DNA of 64,000 nucleotides from Rhodococcus triatomae BKS 15-14 (GTDB lineage: Bacteria; Actinomycetota; Actinomycetes; Mycobacteriales; Mycobacteriaceae). The notes beneath the pieces are model-generated. The model was not told where the DNA came from and made no database searches. It saw only the letters and a list, made by a program, of their open reading frames with translations. The translations under genes and the position numbers were made by a program. Positions within the stretch are counted from its first letter, which is position 1. Each line of letters begins with the position of its first letter. The DNA is taken from positions 62,001-126,000 of the forward strand of contig AODO01000074.1 in the NCBI GenBank assembly GCA_000341795.1. Direction: 5' to 3'. This document shows positions 34,779-41,966 of this stretch, piece by piece.

Positions 34779-35515
34779 GCGGAGCGCTCCAGTTCGCGGA
34801 CCGCCCGTCCGATGGCGTCGCCGGCGAGCCGCAGGTGTCCGGCCATCCGCTCGATGTTCATCCGCGATGTCGCCGTCGTCAGCGAGACGGCCCCGATCAG
34901 CTCCGAGCGGCTGAACAGGGGAACCGCCACGCTCCCCACCCCGAGGACGACCTCCTCGACCTCCACCGCGAACAGTTGCGCACGGGTGCGCTCGAGTTGC
35001 CCACGGAGGCGACCTGCCGAACCGACGGTGAGCTGGGTCGCCCGCGTCAGTCCGTTGTCGACAACCTGCTCGACCAGTTCGGGCGGCGAGTACGCGAGGA
35101 TCGCCTTGCCGGTCGCGGTCATGTACAGGGGCAACCTGCCCGCGACCCGCGAGGGAAGCTCGAGGGCGCCGTGTCCCGACAGCTTGTCGACGTACAACAC
35201 GTCGAGTCCGTCGCGAATCGAGAGGTGCACGGTCGCCTGGGCGGTCGCGTGAAGTTCCTGCAGGTACGGCAACGCCGCGTCCCGCAGGTGCCGCTGCGCC
35301 GGCACCAGGTGGCCGAGCTCGAACAGTCGCATTCCCAGGCAGTACTTGGTGCCTGCCCTCTCGAGCAGACCCCAGTCCACGAACTCGCTCGCGATCCGGT
35401 GCACCGTCGTCTTGGGGACTCCGCTCCGGCGGGCCAGCTCCGTCAGCGAGAGCACGTGCGAGTCGGCATCGAAGGCGTCCAGCACCCGGCGGGCCTTGTT
35501 CAACAACGTGTCCAT
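34775..35515 (-). CDS. IclR-family transcriptional regulator 2
   Basis: 246-residue IclR protein: winged helix (VLDAFDADSHVLSLTELAR, then KTTVHRIASEFVDWGLLER) and effector domain (LPLYMTATGKAILAYSPPEL). It is an evident paralogue of the regulator at 18929-19825. The ATG at 35515 has GGTGGAGG 10 bases upstream and aligns with the paralogue's start of homology; longer starts would run into the operator. The operator copy 28 bp upstream suggests autoregulation. The two regulators flank the island's core. Confidence 0.88.
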   Translation of the reverse strand: MDTLLNKARRVLDAFDADSHVLSLTELARRSGVPKTTVHRIASEFVDWGLLERAGTKYCLGMRLFELGHLVPAQRHLRDAALPYLQELHATAQATVHLSIRDGLDVLYVDKLSGHGALELPSRVAGRLPLYMTATGKAILAYSPPELVEQVVDNGLTRATQLTVGSAGRLRGQLERTRAQLFAVEVEEVVLGVGSVAVPLFSRSELIGAVSLTTATSRMNIERMAGHLRLAGDAIGRAVRELERSA

Positions 35516-35542
35516 CAGCGGGAGTGCCTCCACCATCGAGCC

Positions 35543-35567
35543 CGGTCCGGTGAGCGGACCGGACCGC
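35543..35567 (-). promoter_or_regulatory. IclR-type operator copy 6, at the iclR2 promoter
   Basis: Perfect CGGTCCG-GTGAG-CGGACCG (35543-35561) plus the extra half-site to 35567, identical in extent to the importer-operon copy. It is only 28 bp from the iclR2 ATG and no -10 lies 30 bp beyond it, so here the site probably represses rather than activates. Confidence 0.6.
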
Positions 35568-35660
35568 TCCAGGGTACGTGAGCGGTCATGCACGCATGCC
35601 TGTCCGCGACATCCACCCGGGTGGGACGGTGGAGCGGGTGTCGGGGCACGAGAACTCGGG

Positions 35661-35676
35661 GACCACGGCCGTGGTC
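35661..35676. terminator. 16-bp perfect palindrome downstream of the PAP2 gene
   Basis: GACCACGGCCGTGGTC is fully self-complementary and lies 15 bp past the PAP2 stop (minus strand). It may be a short terminator or a protein site; the remaining 35568-35690 sequence shows no gene. Confidence 0.4.
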
Positions 35677-35690
35677 GTGCACTCCGCCCG

Positions 35691-36431
35691 TCAGGAGTGC
35701 GCGGGCTCCCGCGGCGGAGTACCGAAACCGACGCGGCGGACCACCGTCGCCGCGACCGGAGTGAGGGCCACCGCGAACGCGAGGGCGATGCACGAGCCGA
35801 ACACCAACCCGCCGGCCACGTCGTGTGGATAGTGCACCCCGCTCACCACCCGGGAGATGCCGACGATCACCGCGGTGACGGCGGCGAGCACGGACATCCA
35901 CAGCCTCCCCGCCGCGTAACCGGCGAGGACGACCGCCGTCGCCAGTGCCGCCGCGATGCCGGAGTGGTTGCTGGGGAACGACCAGTCACCGAGCGGTGGG
36001 CACTCGGACAGCGCGTGGACACCCGGCAGCGCTGTGCACGGACGCTCCTCGGCGACGACGGATTTCACTGCGAGAGTCGCCAGCGCGGATCCGGCTGCGC
36101 CTGCTCCGGCCGCCAAGCCGACTGCGAGAGTTCGCGTTTCGCCGCGACCCCACCACAACGACACCGCCAGCATGGCGGCGAGTGCGACCAGACCCGCTTC
36201 CGCCACCAGATCGCTGATCGTGCCCGCGCTCGCTCCCCAGGATGCCGTCGCCGTGTCGATGTCCCGGTACAGCGCGCTGGACCAGCCGAACACCGGATTG
36301 TCGGCCACATCGGCCGGGCCGAAGACCGCGAGGACGCCGGCGGCGACGATCAGAGCGGCCATGCCGAGCGGCCAGTTCCGGGGAATCAAGCGTGAGCGCA
36401 CCGGACGGAATGTACGGGGCGAAGCTGGCAC
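35691..36431 (-). CDS. PAP2-family membrane phosphatase
   Basis: Integral-membrane phosphatase, about 246 residues from a GTG at 36431 (AGG just upstream; start uncertain, with in-frame options nearer helix 1). The three phosphatase motifs are present: KSVVAEERP, PSNHSG (variant of PSGH) and SRVVSGVHYPHDVAGG. Around six helices. Members dephosphorylate lipid phosphates such as undecaprenyl pyrophosphate or phosphatidic acid. Divergent from the vsr gene. Confidence 0.83.
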   Translation of the reverse strand: MPASPRTFRPVRSRLIPRNWPLGMAALIVAAGVLAVFGPADVADNPVFGWSSALYRDIDTATASWGASAGTISDLVAEAGLVALAAMLAVSLWWGRGETRTLAVGLAAGAGAAGSALATLAVKSVVAEERPCTALPGVHALSECPPLGDWSFPSNHSGIAAALATAVVLAGYAAGRLWMSVLAAVTAVIVGISRVVSGVHYPHDVAGGLVFGSCIALAFAVALTPVAATVVRRVGFGTPPREPAHS

Positions 36432-36507
36432 GAACCTGAGAGCACCGACCGGCGCAACCGTAGGTCGGTGAACAGCGGAAGAACGGTGTCCGGCGCACAA
36501 TGACGGC

Positions 36508-36936
36508 ATGACCCCGCGGCCACTTCCGGACTCGGCGGCGACCCGGGACCGGATGAGCGCACAGCGTCGACGGGACACCGCCCCCGAGTTGGCGTTGCGC
36601 CGCGAGCTGCACCGGCGCGGCCGCCGCTACCGGGTGGATCGGGCTCCGCTGCCGGGAATGCGCAGGCGCGCCGATCTCGTGTTCCCGGGCGAGCGCGTCG
36701 CGGTGTTCGTCGACGGTTGCTTCTGGCACAGCTGCCCGGAGCATGCGACCTCACCGAAGAACAACGCCGACTGGTGGGCCGAGAAGCTGGCCGGCAACGT
36801 CGCCCGCGACCGGGACACCGACACCCGGCTCGCGGCCGCGGGCTGGACGGTCGTCCGCGTCTGGGAGCACGAGAACCCGATGGTGGCGGCCGACGCGGTC
36901 GAGGCCGCGCTGCGCGCGACCTCGAACGAGCGATGA
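36508..36936 (+). CDS. vsr: Very short patch repair endonuclease (Vsr)
   Basis: 142-residue nuclease that nicks 5' of T in T:G mismatches arising from 5-methylcytosine deamination. The fold markers are present: RADLVFP with the metal-binding Asp and FVDGCFWHSCPEH with the catalytic His, plus the final VVRVWEHE strand. Vsr usually sits beside a Dcm-type cytosine methyltransferase; none is in this window. It may serve a distant methylase or general mismatch repair. The start is the ATG nearest the first conserved residues. Confidence 0.88.
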   Translation: MTPRPLPDSAATRDRMSAQRRRDTAPELALRRELHRRGRRYRVDRAPLPGMRRRADLVFPGERVAVFVDGCFWHSCPEHATSPKNNADWWAEKLAGNVARDRDTDTRLAAAGWTVVRVWEHENPMVAADAVEAALRATSNER

Positions 36937-36959
36937 ACATCAGCAAAACTGTGAGCGAA

Positions 36960-37010
36960 TGCAGAGTTACGTCTAGTGTCAATGTGTAACTGTCCGCTCC
37001 AGTTCGAGGT
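36960..37010 (+). promoter_or_regulatory. Inverted repeat in the phoD promoter
   Basis: AGTTAC (36965-36970) and GTAACT (36986-36991) form an inverted repeat around TAGTGT, a plausible -10, between vsr and phoD. It may be a regulator site for the phosphatase; no known phosphate-box consensus was recognised. Confidence 0.3.
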
Positions 37011-37015
37011 GACCT

Positions 37016-38677
37016 GTGCCCGTACCGCCCTCCAACGTCTCTCGCCGCGCCTTCCTGGCAGGAATCTCCGCGCTGGGCGGGGCCGTCCTGCTCCCCGCAG
37101 GCGTGCACGCCTCCCCCGCCCTGCGACAGGCGCCGGACGCGGGACCAGGCCTGATCCGTAATCCCGAGTTCGGCAACGGCGTGATGGCCGGTGTCCCGCG
37201 CACCGACGGCGCGACGCTGTGGACGAGGGTCGGAGGCGGCGGGACGGCAACCGGCAGTGCCAGCACCGGCAGCGCAGGCAGCAGTGCCGCGCGTGGAGAG
37301 CTGGCGTTGATCGTGTCGGACCGAGAGGACCTGTCGAGCCCCGTCATCGCCGAACGCGTCCAGGTGGCGAGCGACGCCGACGGCACCGTGCACTTCGATG
37401 CGACCGGCCTGGCCCCCGGAGAGGCGTACTACTACCAGTTCCGCGGCGACGGCGGCGAATCACCGGTGGGGCGGTTCAAGACACTGCGCCCCGCCGACTC
37501 CAACGAGCCGGTCCGCATCGGCTGGTTCACCTGCCAGGGATTCGAGGAGGGCTACTACGCGGCGCACCGGCACCTCGCCGCCGAGGACCTCGACTTCGTC
37601 GTCTGCCTCGGTGACTACGTGTACGAATTCACCAAGCCGGGGGTCCGCGGAGTCGAGAGCAACGCCTTCCCCCAGACCATCGACGCCATGCGCGACAAGT
37701 ACCGCCGGTACCGCACCGACCCCGACCTGCGGGCGATGCACAGCAGTCACGCGTTCGTCCCGCTGTGGGACGACCACGAGTTCCGCAACAACTACAGCAA
37801 GGACGGCTGGACGTTCCCCGTCATCTCGCCCGTCGAGGGCGCGATCGGTTTCCAGCAGAAGAAGCAGCAGGCATGGCAGTCGTGGTTCGAGCACATGCCC
37901 GTCCCCCGGTTCGCCGGCGATCCGACGCGTACCTACCGGTCTCTGCGCGTGGGCCGCACCGTCGAACTGTTCGCCCCGGACACCCGCCAGTACCGCGACA
38001 AGCAGGCGTGCGGGGACTCCCTCGACCACATCGTCTGCACCGACGCCGACACACCGGGCCGCACGATGTTGGGCGCCCAGCAGAAGCAGTGGTTCCTCAA
38101 CGGTCTCACCACCTCCGACGCGCGGTGGAAGGTCGTCGCGAACCCCAACATGATGATGGGCATGGTCGTCGAGGACCAGGGCACTCGCGCCTACATGGAC
38201 ACCTGGGACGGGTACGGCGCCGAGCGCAGCGAAATCCTTTCCACCGCAGCACAGTCCGTGGAGAACCTCCTCCTGGTGACCGGCGACGACCACGACGGCT
38301 GGGCCGGTGAACTGTGGGACACCGGGTTCGCACCCGGCACACCGAGCGGCGCGCAGGTGAACGCGCCGGGCACCCGACGCGCCGGCGTCGAGTTCGTGGT
38401 TCCGTCGGTGACCTCCTCCAACACCGGAGACGGCGGCTACACCAGCAGCGCCGCCGATCCGTCCGCGGCGCGAGCCGAGGAAGCGAGCCGACTCGCGAAG
38501 AACCCGCACATCAAGCACGCCGACATGGTCGCGCACGGCTACGGGGTGCTCGAGGTCGATTCCGGGGAGGCCCGGTTCGCCTTCCGCGCAGTCGACAAGC
38601 TGAACCCGAACTCGGGCGTGGAGACGTCCAGGGCGATGCGAGTCGGATCGGGGACGTCGATTCTCGAGGACGCCTGA
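37016..38677 (+). CDS. phoD: Tat-exported alkaline phosphatase D / phosphodiesterase
   Basis: 553-residue PhoD-family enzyme. Twin-arginine signal SRRAFLAG at 9-16 followed by a hydrophobic stretch to about Ala32, so it is exported folded. The N-terminal Fn3-like PhoD_N domain is interrupted by a Gly/Ser/Thr/Ala-rich insert (about residues 70-95). The metallophosphatase core shows CLGDYVYEF, WDDHEFRNNY and VTGDDHDGW, which carry Fe/Ca ligands. Releases phosphate from phosphomono- or diesters, including teichoic-type polymers. GTG start with GAGGTG upstream. Confidence 0.9.
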   Translation: MPVPPSNVSRRAFLAGISALGGAVLLPAGVHASPALRQAPDAGPGLIRNPEFGNGVMAGVPRTDGATLWTRVGGGGTATGSASTGSAGSSAARGELALIVSDREDLSSPVIAERVQVASDADGTVHFDATGLAPGEAYYYQFRGDGGESPVGRFKTLRPADSNEPVRIGWFTCQGFEEGYYAAHRHLAAEDLDFVVCLGDYVYEFTKPGVRGVESNAFPQTIDAMRDKYRRYRTDPDLRAMHSSHAFVPLWDDHEFRNNYSKDGWTFPVISPVEGAIGFQQKKQQAWQSWFEHMPVPRFAGDPTRTYRSLRVGRTVELFAPDTRQYRDKQACGDSLDHIVCTDADTPGRTMLGAQQKQWFLNGLTTSDARWKVVANPNMMMGMVVEDQGTRAYMDTWDGYGAERSEILSTAAQSVENLLLVTGDDHDGWAGELWDTGFAPGTPSGAQVNAPGTRRAGVEFVVPSVTSSNTGDGGYTSSAADPSAARAEEASRLAKNPHIKHADMVAHGYGVLEVDSGEARFAFRAVDKLNPNSGVETSRAMRVGSGTSILEDA

Positions 38678-38697
38678 ACGGATGATGTACTGGCGCG

Positions 38698-39261
38698 ATG
38701 GGTTTCACACGCGCCGAATTGGAGTCCTTCCGTGACGCCGAGGTCCCGGACCTGATCGGCCCCGGATGCCGACTGCTCTTCGTCGGCATCAACCCGGGTC
38801 TGTGGACCGCGGCGACCGGAGCGCACTTCGCGCGCCCGGGGAACCGCTTCTATCCGGCACTGCTCCGGGCGGGCATCATCCCTCGCGCGGTGGATCCGGG
38901 GAACGGACTGTCGGACGCGGACCGGGAACTGTTGATCACCTGTGGGATCGGCATCACGAATCTGGCTCCGCGGGCGACGGCCCGGGCCGACGAGTTGACC
39001 GCGGAGGAACTGCGGGCCGGTCCCGAACGCCTGCGGCGCGTCGTCCGGTCGGCGGCTCCCGCGGTCGTGGCTGTCGCGGGCGTGACGGCCTACCGCACCG
39101 CCTTCGGTCTCCGGCGCGCATCGACCGGACGTCAGCCGGAGGATTTCGAGGGCGCCGCACTGTGGGTGGTGCCGAACCCGAGCGGTCTCAACGCCCACGA
39201 GACCGTCGACAGCCTGGCCGACTGGTACCGACGCGCTGCCACCGACGCCGACCTGCTCTGA
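38698..39261 (+). CDS. mug: Mismatch-specific DNA glycosylase (MUG-type uracil-DNA glycosylase)
   Basis: 187-residue base-excision enzyme that removes uracil or thymine from mispairs with guanine. Active motif GINPGLWTAATGAHF (Asn in the first loop, as in MUG) and the second loop VPNPSGLNAH are complete. Length is normal for bacterial MUG. No Shine-Dalgarno is seen, so translation may start from a near-leaderless mRNA. Its closeness to vsr gives two G:T-directed repair genes within 2.8 kb. Confidence 0.9.
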   Translation: MGFTRAELESFRDAEVPDLIGPGCRLLFVGINPGLWTAATGAHFARPGNRFYPALLRAGIIPRAVDPGNGLSDADRELLITCGIGITNLAPRATARADELTAEELRAGPERLRRVVRSAAPAVVAVAGVTAYRTAFGLRRASTGRQPEDFEGAALWVVPNPSGLNAHETVDSLADWYRRAATDADLL

Positions 39262-39286
39262 CCGGATCCCGCCCCACCCCTGTTTC

Positions 39287-39416
39287 GGCTGAAGGTGGCC
39301 TCGATTCGGTCTGACGAGATGGAGGCCACCTTCAGCCCCACGCGACGGCGCCCACCCACCCCGGCGGCTGAAGGTGGCCTTCGTGCGGTCTGACGAGATG
39401 AAGGCCACCTTCAGCC
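39287..39416. repeat. Pair of 51-bp palindromic CTGAAGG repeats
   Basis: Two copies, 39287-39337 and 39366-39416, each beginning GGCTGAAGGTGGCC and ending GGCCACCTTCAGCC around a conserved CGGTCTGACGAGAT core. Each can fold into a hairpin with 15-bp arms. They lie between convergent mug (+) and an SDR gene (-) and would stop transcription both ways. The same family recurs at 48941-49064. Confidence 0.8.
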
Positions 39417-39461
39417 GGATGGGGGGTGGGGTGGGTGGGCGGTGGGGTGGGAGACGCCGGG

Positions 39462-40223
39462 TCAGCCCCAGCGGGACTGGCCGCCGTCCAGGGGCATGGT
39501 GGAGCCGGTGAGGTACCGCGAGTCCTCGGAGCACAGGAACACCACGGCGCGGCCGATGTCGGACTCCGGGTCGCCCACCCGGCCGAGCGGAATGCCCGCG
39601 ACGAACGCCTCGGCCTCTTCCGGATTCTTGTCCATCCACCATTCCAGCGCCGGCGTCATCGCGTGCGGTGCAACATTGTTCACCCGGATACCGTCGCGAC
39701 CCCATTCGGCGGCCGCGGCGCGGGTGAGCACCCGGGTGCCCTCCTTGATGGACCCGTAGACGCCGTAGTTGCTCGCATCCCAGCGCACCGACGCCGAGGT
39801 CACCAGGTTCACGATCGACCCGCCGCCACGGGCGATCATGTGCGGGTGGCAGGCCCGCATGAACCGCAGGGTCGCCAACGGGCCGGATGCGAACGCGCGC
39901 TCGAAGTCCGCGTCGACCACGTCGAGCAACTTGCCCGGCTTGGAGTCGTTGGCGTTGTTGACCATGATGTCGACCGCACCGAGTTCCGCGACCGTCGTCT
40001 CCACTGCCGCGGTGATGTCGTCGGCGACGGAGACGTCGCAGCGCACGGGGATGGCACGCCCGCCGAACTCCTCGATCTCGGCGACCGTCTTGTGCAGCTT
40101 CGACTCGGTGCGACCGGCGACCGCGATCGCGGCACCCTCCTTCGCCAGCGCGAGGGAGATGCCCCGCCCGATGCCCTGTCCGGCGCCGGTGACGATCGCC
40201 ACCTTCCCGTCGAGAATTCCCAT
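39462..40223 (-). CDS. SDR-family oxidoreductase
   Basis: 253-residue classical short-chain dehydrogenase: NAD(P) site GAGQGIG, NNAN, and catalytic Ser...Tyr-x3-Lys (TSAS, YGSIK). Last gene of the igr-like operon, 25 bp after a second SDR. In a side-chain beta-oxidation setting it could oxidise a 3-hydroxyacyl-CoA or a released alcohol. An acidic patch after the second strand is absent (AGRTESK), which suggests NADP may be used. Confidence 0.85.
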   Translation of the reverse strand: MGILDGKVAIVTGAGQGIGRGISLALAKEGAAIAVAGRTESKLHKTVAEIEEFGGRAIPVRCDVSVADDITAAVETTVAELGAVDIMVNNANDSKPGKLLDVVDADFERAFASGPLATLRFMRACHPHMIARGGGSIVNLVTSASVRWDASNYGVYGSIKEGTRVLTRAAAAEWGRDGIRVNNVAPHAMTPALEWWMDKNPEEAEAFVAGIPLGRVGDPESDIGRAVVFLCSEDSRYLTGSTMPLDGGQSRWG

Positions 40224-40248
40224 GTGCGTGCTCCGATCAGACAGTGGT

Positions 40249-41106
40249 TCAGTTGATTTCGGGATGGGTGGCGAGGTAGCGGGCGGGGTACTCGCCGCCG
40301 CCGTGCACCGCGAGGTCGGCGCCGTTGACGTACGCCGACAGCGGACCCGTGAGGAACAGGCAGGCGCCGGCGATGTCCGAGGGCACCGCCATCCGGCCGA
40401 TCGGCAGGGTGCGGGTGACCGCGGCGCCGCCGTCCTCCCCGTAGACGGATGCGGCCGCCTCCGTGCGGATCAGTCCGGTGGTGATGTGGTTGACGCGCAC
40501 CTTCGGCGCCCATTCCAGGGCGAGCGCCTTGGTGAGCATCAGGAGCCCGGCCTTCGCCGCCGAGTACGCGGCGGTTCCCGGCTGCGGATCGTGCGCCGAC
40601 ACCGACCCGATGTTGACGATCGCGCCACCGGTCTCCTGCTGCTGCATCACCGCGTTCGCCGCCTGTGCAACGTAGAAGGGCGCCAGCAGGTTCAGCGCGA
40701 CGATCTTGTCGACGAACCGGGTGGAGACGGTCGCGGCGTCGGCGTCCGGGGAACCGCCCGCGTTGTTGATCAGGACGTCGACGCCACCCATCTCGGCGCG
40801 CGCCGTCTCGACCATCTCCTTCACCGCGTCGGCGTCCCGCACGTCGACGGCGAGGAATCCGGCCTCGACACCGCCTCCGACGATGGGCGTCTCCGGTGCG
40901 GTCCGGGCGCACACCGTGACCGTCGCGCCCGCGGCGAGGAACGTCTCGGCGACGACTCGACCGATGCCCTTGGTGCCACCGGTGATCAGGACGGCACGAC
41001 CGGTGAAGTCCGCCGGGTTGTACCTGCTCGGGGACGCGGTCCGGTTGTCACTGCTCGGGAACTCGGCCCGGTTGTCGCTGCTCGGGGACTCGGCTGCACC
41101 GCTCAC
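40249..41106 (-). CDS. SDR-family oxidoreductase with a 9-residue repeat N-terminal extension
   Basis: 285-residue short-chain dehydrogenase (GGTKGIG, NNAGG, YSAAK active site). The first about 33 residues precede the Rossmann fold and consist of three 9-residue units related to SPSSDNRAE, encoded by 27-bp tandem repeats. The GTG start follows the MaoC stop by 3 bp. The extension is unlike other SDRs in the window and is probably disordered; it may vary in copy number between strains. Enzyme role as for the neighbouring SDR. Confidence 0.83.
   Translation of the reverse strand: MSGAAESPSSDNRAEFPSSDNRTASPSRYNPADFTGRAVLITGGTKGIGRVVAETFLAAGATVTVCARTAPETPIVGGGVEAGFLAVDVRDADAVKEMVETARAEMGGVDVLINNAGGSPDADAATVSTRFVDKIVALNLLAPFYVAQAANAVMQQQETGGAIVNIGSVSAHDPQPGTAAYSAAKAGLLMLTKALALEWAPKVRVNHITTGLIRTEAAASVYGEDGGAAVTRTLPIGRMAVPSDIAGACLFLTGPLSAYVNGADLAVHGGGEYPARYLATHPEIN
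41017..41097. repeat. Three tandem 27-bp repeats inside an SDR gene
   Basis: GTTGT...CTGCTCGGGGAC units start at 41017, 41044 and 41071, exactly 27 bp apart and in frame, each coding nine residues of the SDR N-terminal extension. The middle and downstream copies are most alike. Confidence 0.8.
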
Positions 41107-41109
41107 CGC

Positions 41110-41940
41110 TCAGGCCCCGAATCGGGCGTGAGCGCCGGTGATCGCGCCGCCGACCTCGAAGTCGACGCCGCTCTCGCCGCGCCATCCGCGGATCGGCAGT
41201 GTGTCGCCCGGAAAAGCCGGAGCCGCAAAACGTCCCGACAACCGGGTCAGATCTGCGGGATGCACGCCGAGCTCCCGTGCCAGCGGCAGGGTGCCGGCGG
41301 CCAGGGTGCACAGTCCGTGCATGATCGGGCGCGGTTGCCCGATCACCGCCGCCGCAGCCGGATCGATGTGGATGTGGTGCATGTCGCCGAGCAGCCGGTA
41401 CAGCGCCGTCTGGTTCTCGGCCGTCACGAGTTCGGTTGCGACATCGGGATCCCCGGCCGGGCCCGCGGGCTTCGACGGTCCACGTTCGCCACCGAAGCCG
41501 CCGAAGCCGGGCGCGAAGATGGACCAGGTCGCGACGAAGTATTCGCTCTCGACGACCACCTCGAACACGGCGGCGGCGCCCTTGTCCCACACCTCCCCGA
41601 CCCGGGCGGACAGCTCGATCTCACCGGAACGCGGCAGTGGCGCGAGGACCGTCAGCTGCTGCGAGCCGTGCAGCGCGGTCGTGGTGTCCCAGGCGCCCTG
41701 TGCGCCGAGCGTGTCCGGTGCCCACTGCGCGAGCGTCAACGCGAAGGTCGGCAGCACCCGCAGCCGGTCCTCCATCACGAGGTCCAGGTCGGTGGCCTTC
41801 GCTCCCACCGCGAGTGCGTACAGGATCGCGTCGCGTTCGGTGTACGCCACCGTGCGTGTGCCGAGGTCCGCACCCCGCCACGACGGCGGTGCCGTCACAG
41901 ATTGCTCGAGTCCTGCGGACTTCTGCTGCACTGCCGTCAT
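41110..41940 (-). CDS. MaoC-type enoyl-CoA hydratase 2, double hot-dog
   Basis: 276-residue protein of the 17-beta-HSD4/hydratase-2 type with two hot-dog halves. The active motif GDMHHIHIDPAAA lies in the C-terminal half, equivalent to GDxNPLHxDP of hydratase 2. It should hydrate a bulky trans-2-enoyl-CoA to the (R)-3-hydroxy product. Placed after the Ltp2-like aldolase in the igr-like operon, it may act on the next cycle of side-chain shortening. Confidence 0.83.
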   Translation of the reverse strand: MTAVQQKSAGLEQSVTAPPSWRGADLGTRTVAYTERDAILYALAVGAKATDLDLVMEDRLRVLPTFALTLAQWAPDTLGAQGAWDTTTALHGSQQLTVLAPLPRSGEIELSARVGEVWDKGAAAVFEVVVESEYFVATWSIFAPGFGGFGGERGPSKPAGPAGDPDVATELVTAENQTALYRLLGDMHHIHIDPAAAAVIGQPRPIMHGLCTLAAGTLPLARELGVHPADLTRLSGRFAAPAFPGDTLPIRGWRGESGVDFEVGGAITGAHARFGA

Positions 41941-41966
41941 TCTCAGTTCCCTTCAGATACTTTCGA

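Noticed and set aside
35516-35593. Longer iclR2 reading frame starting at 35593 or 35536
   Set aside because: It would place the operator inside the coding region, lacks a ribosome site, and does not align with the paralogue.
39287-39416. Repeat pair as a CRISPR array
   Set aside because: Only two 51-bp units, internally palindromic, separated by a single short interval and no cas genes.
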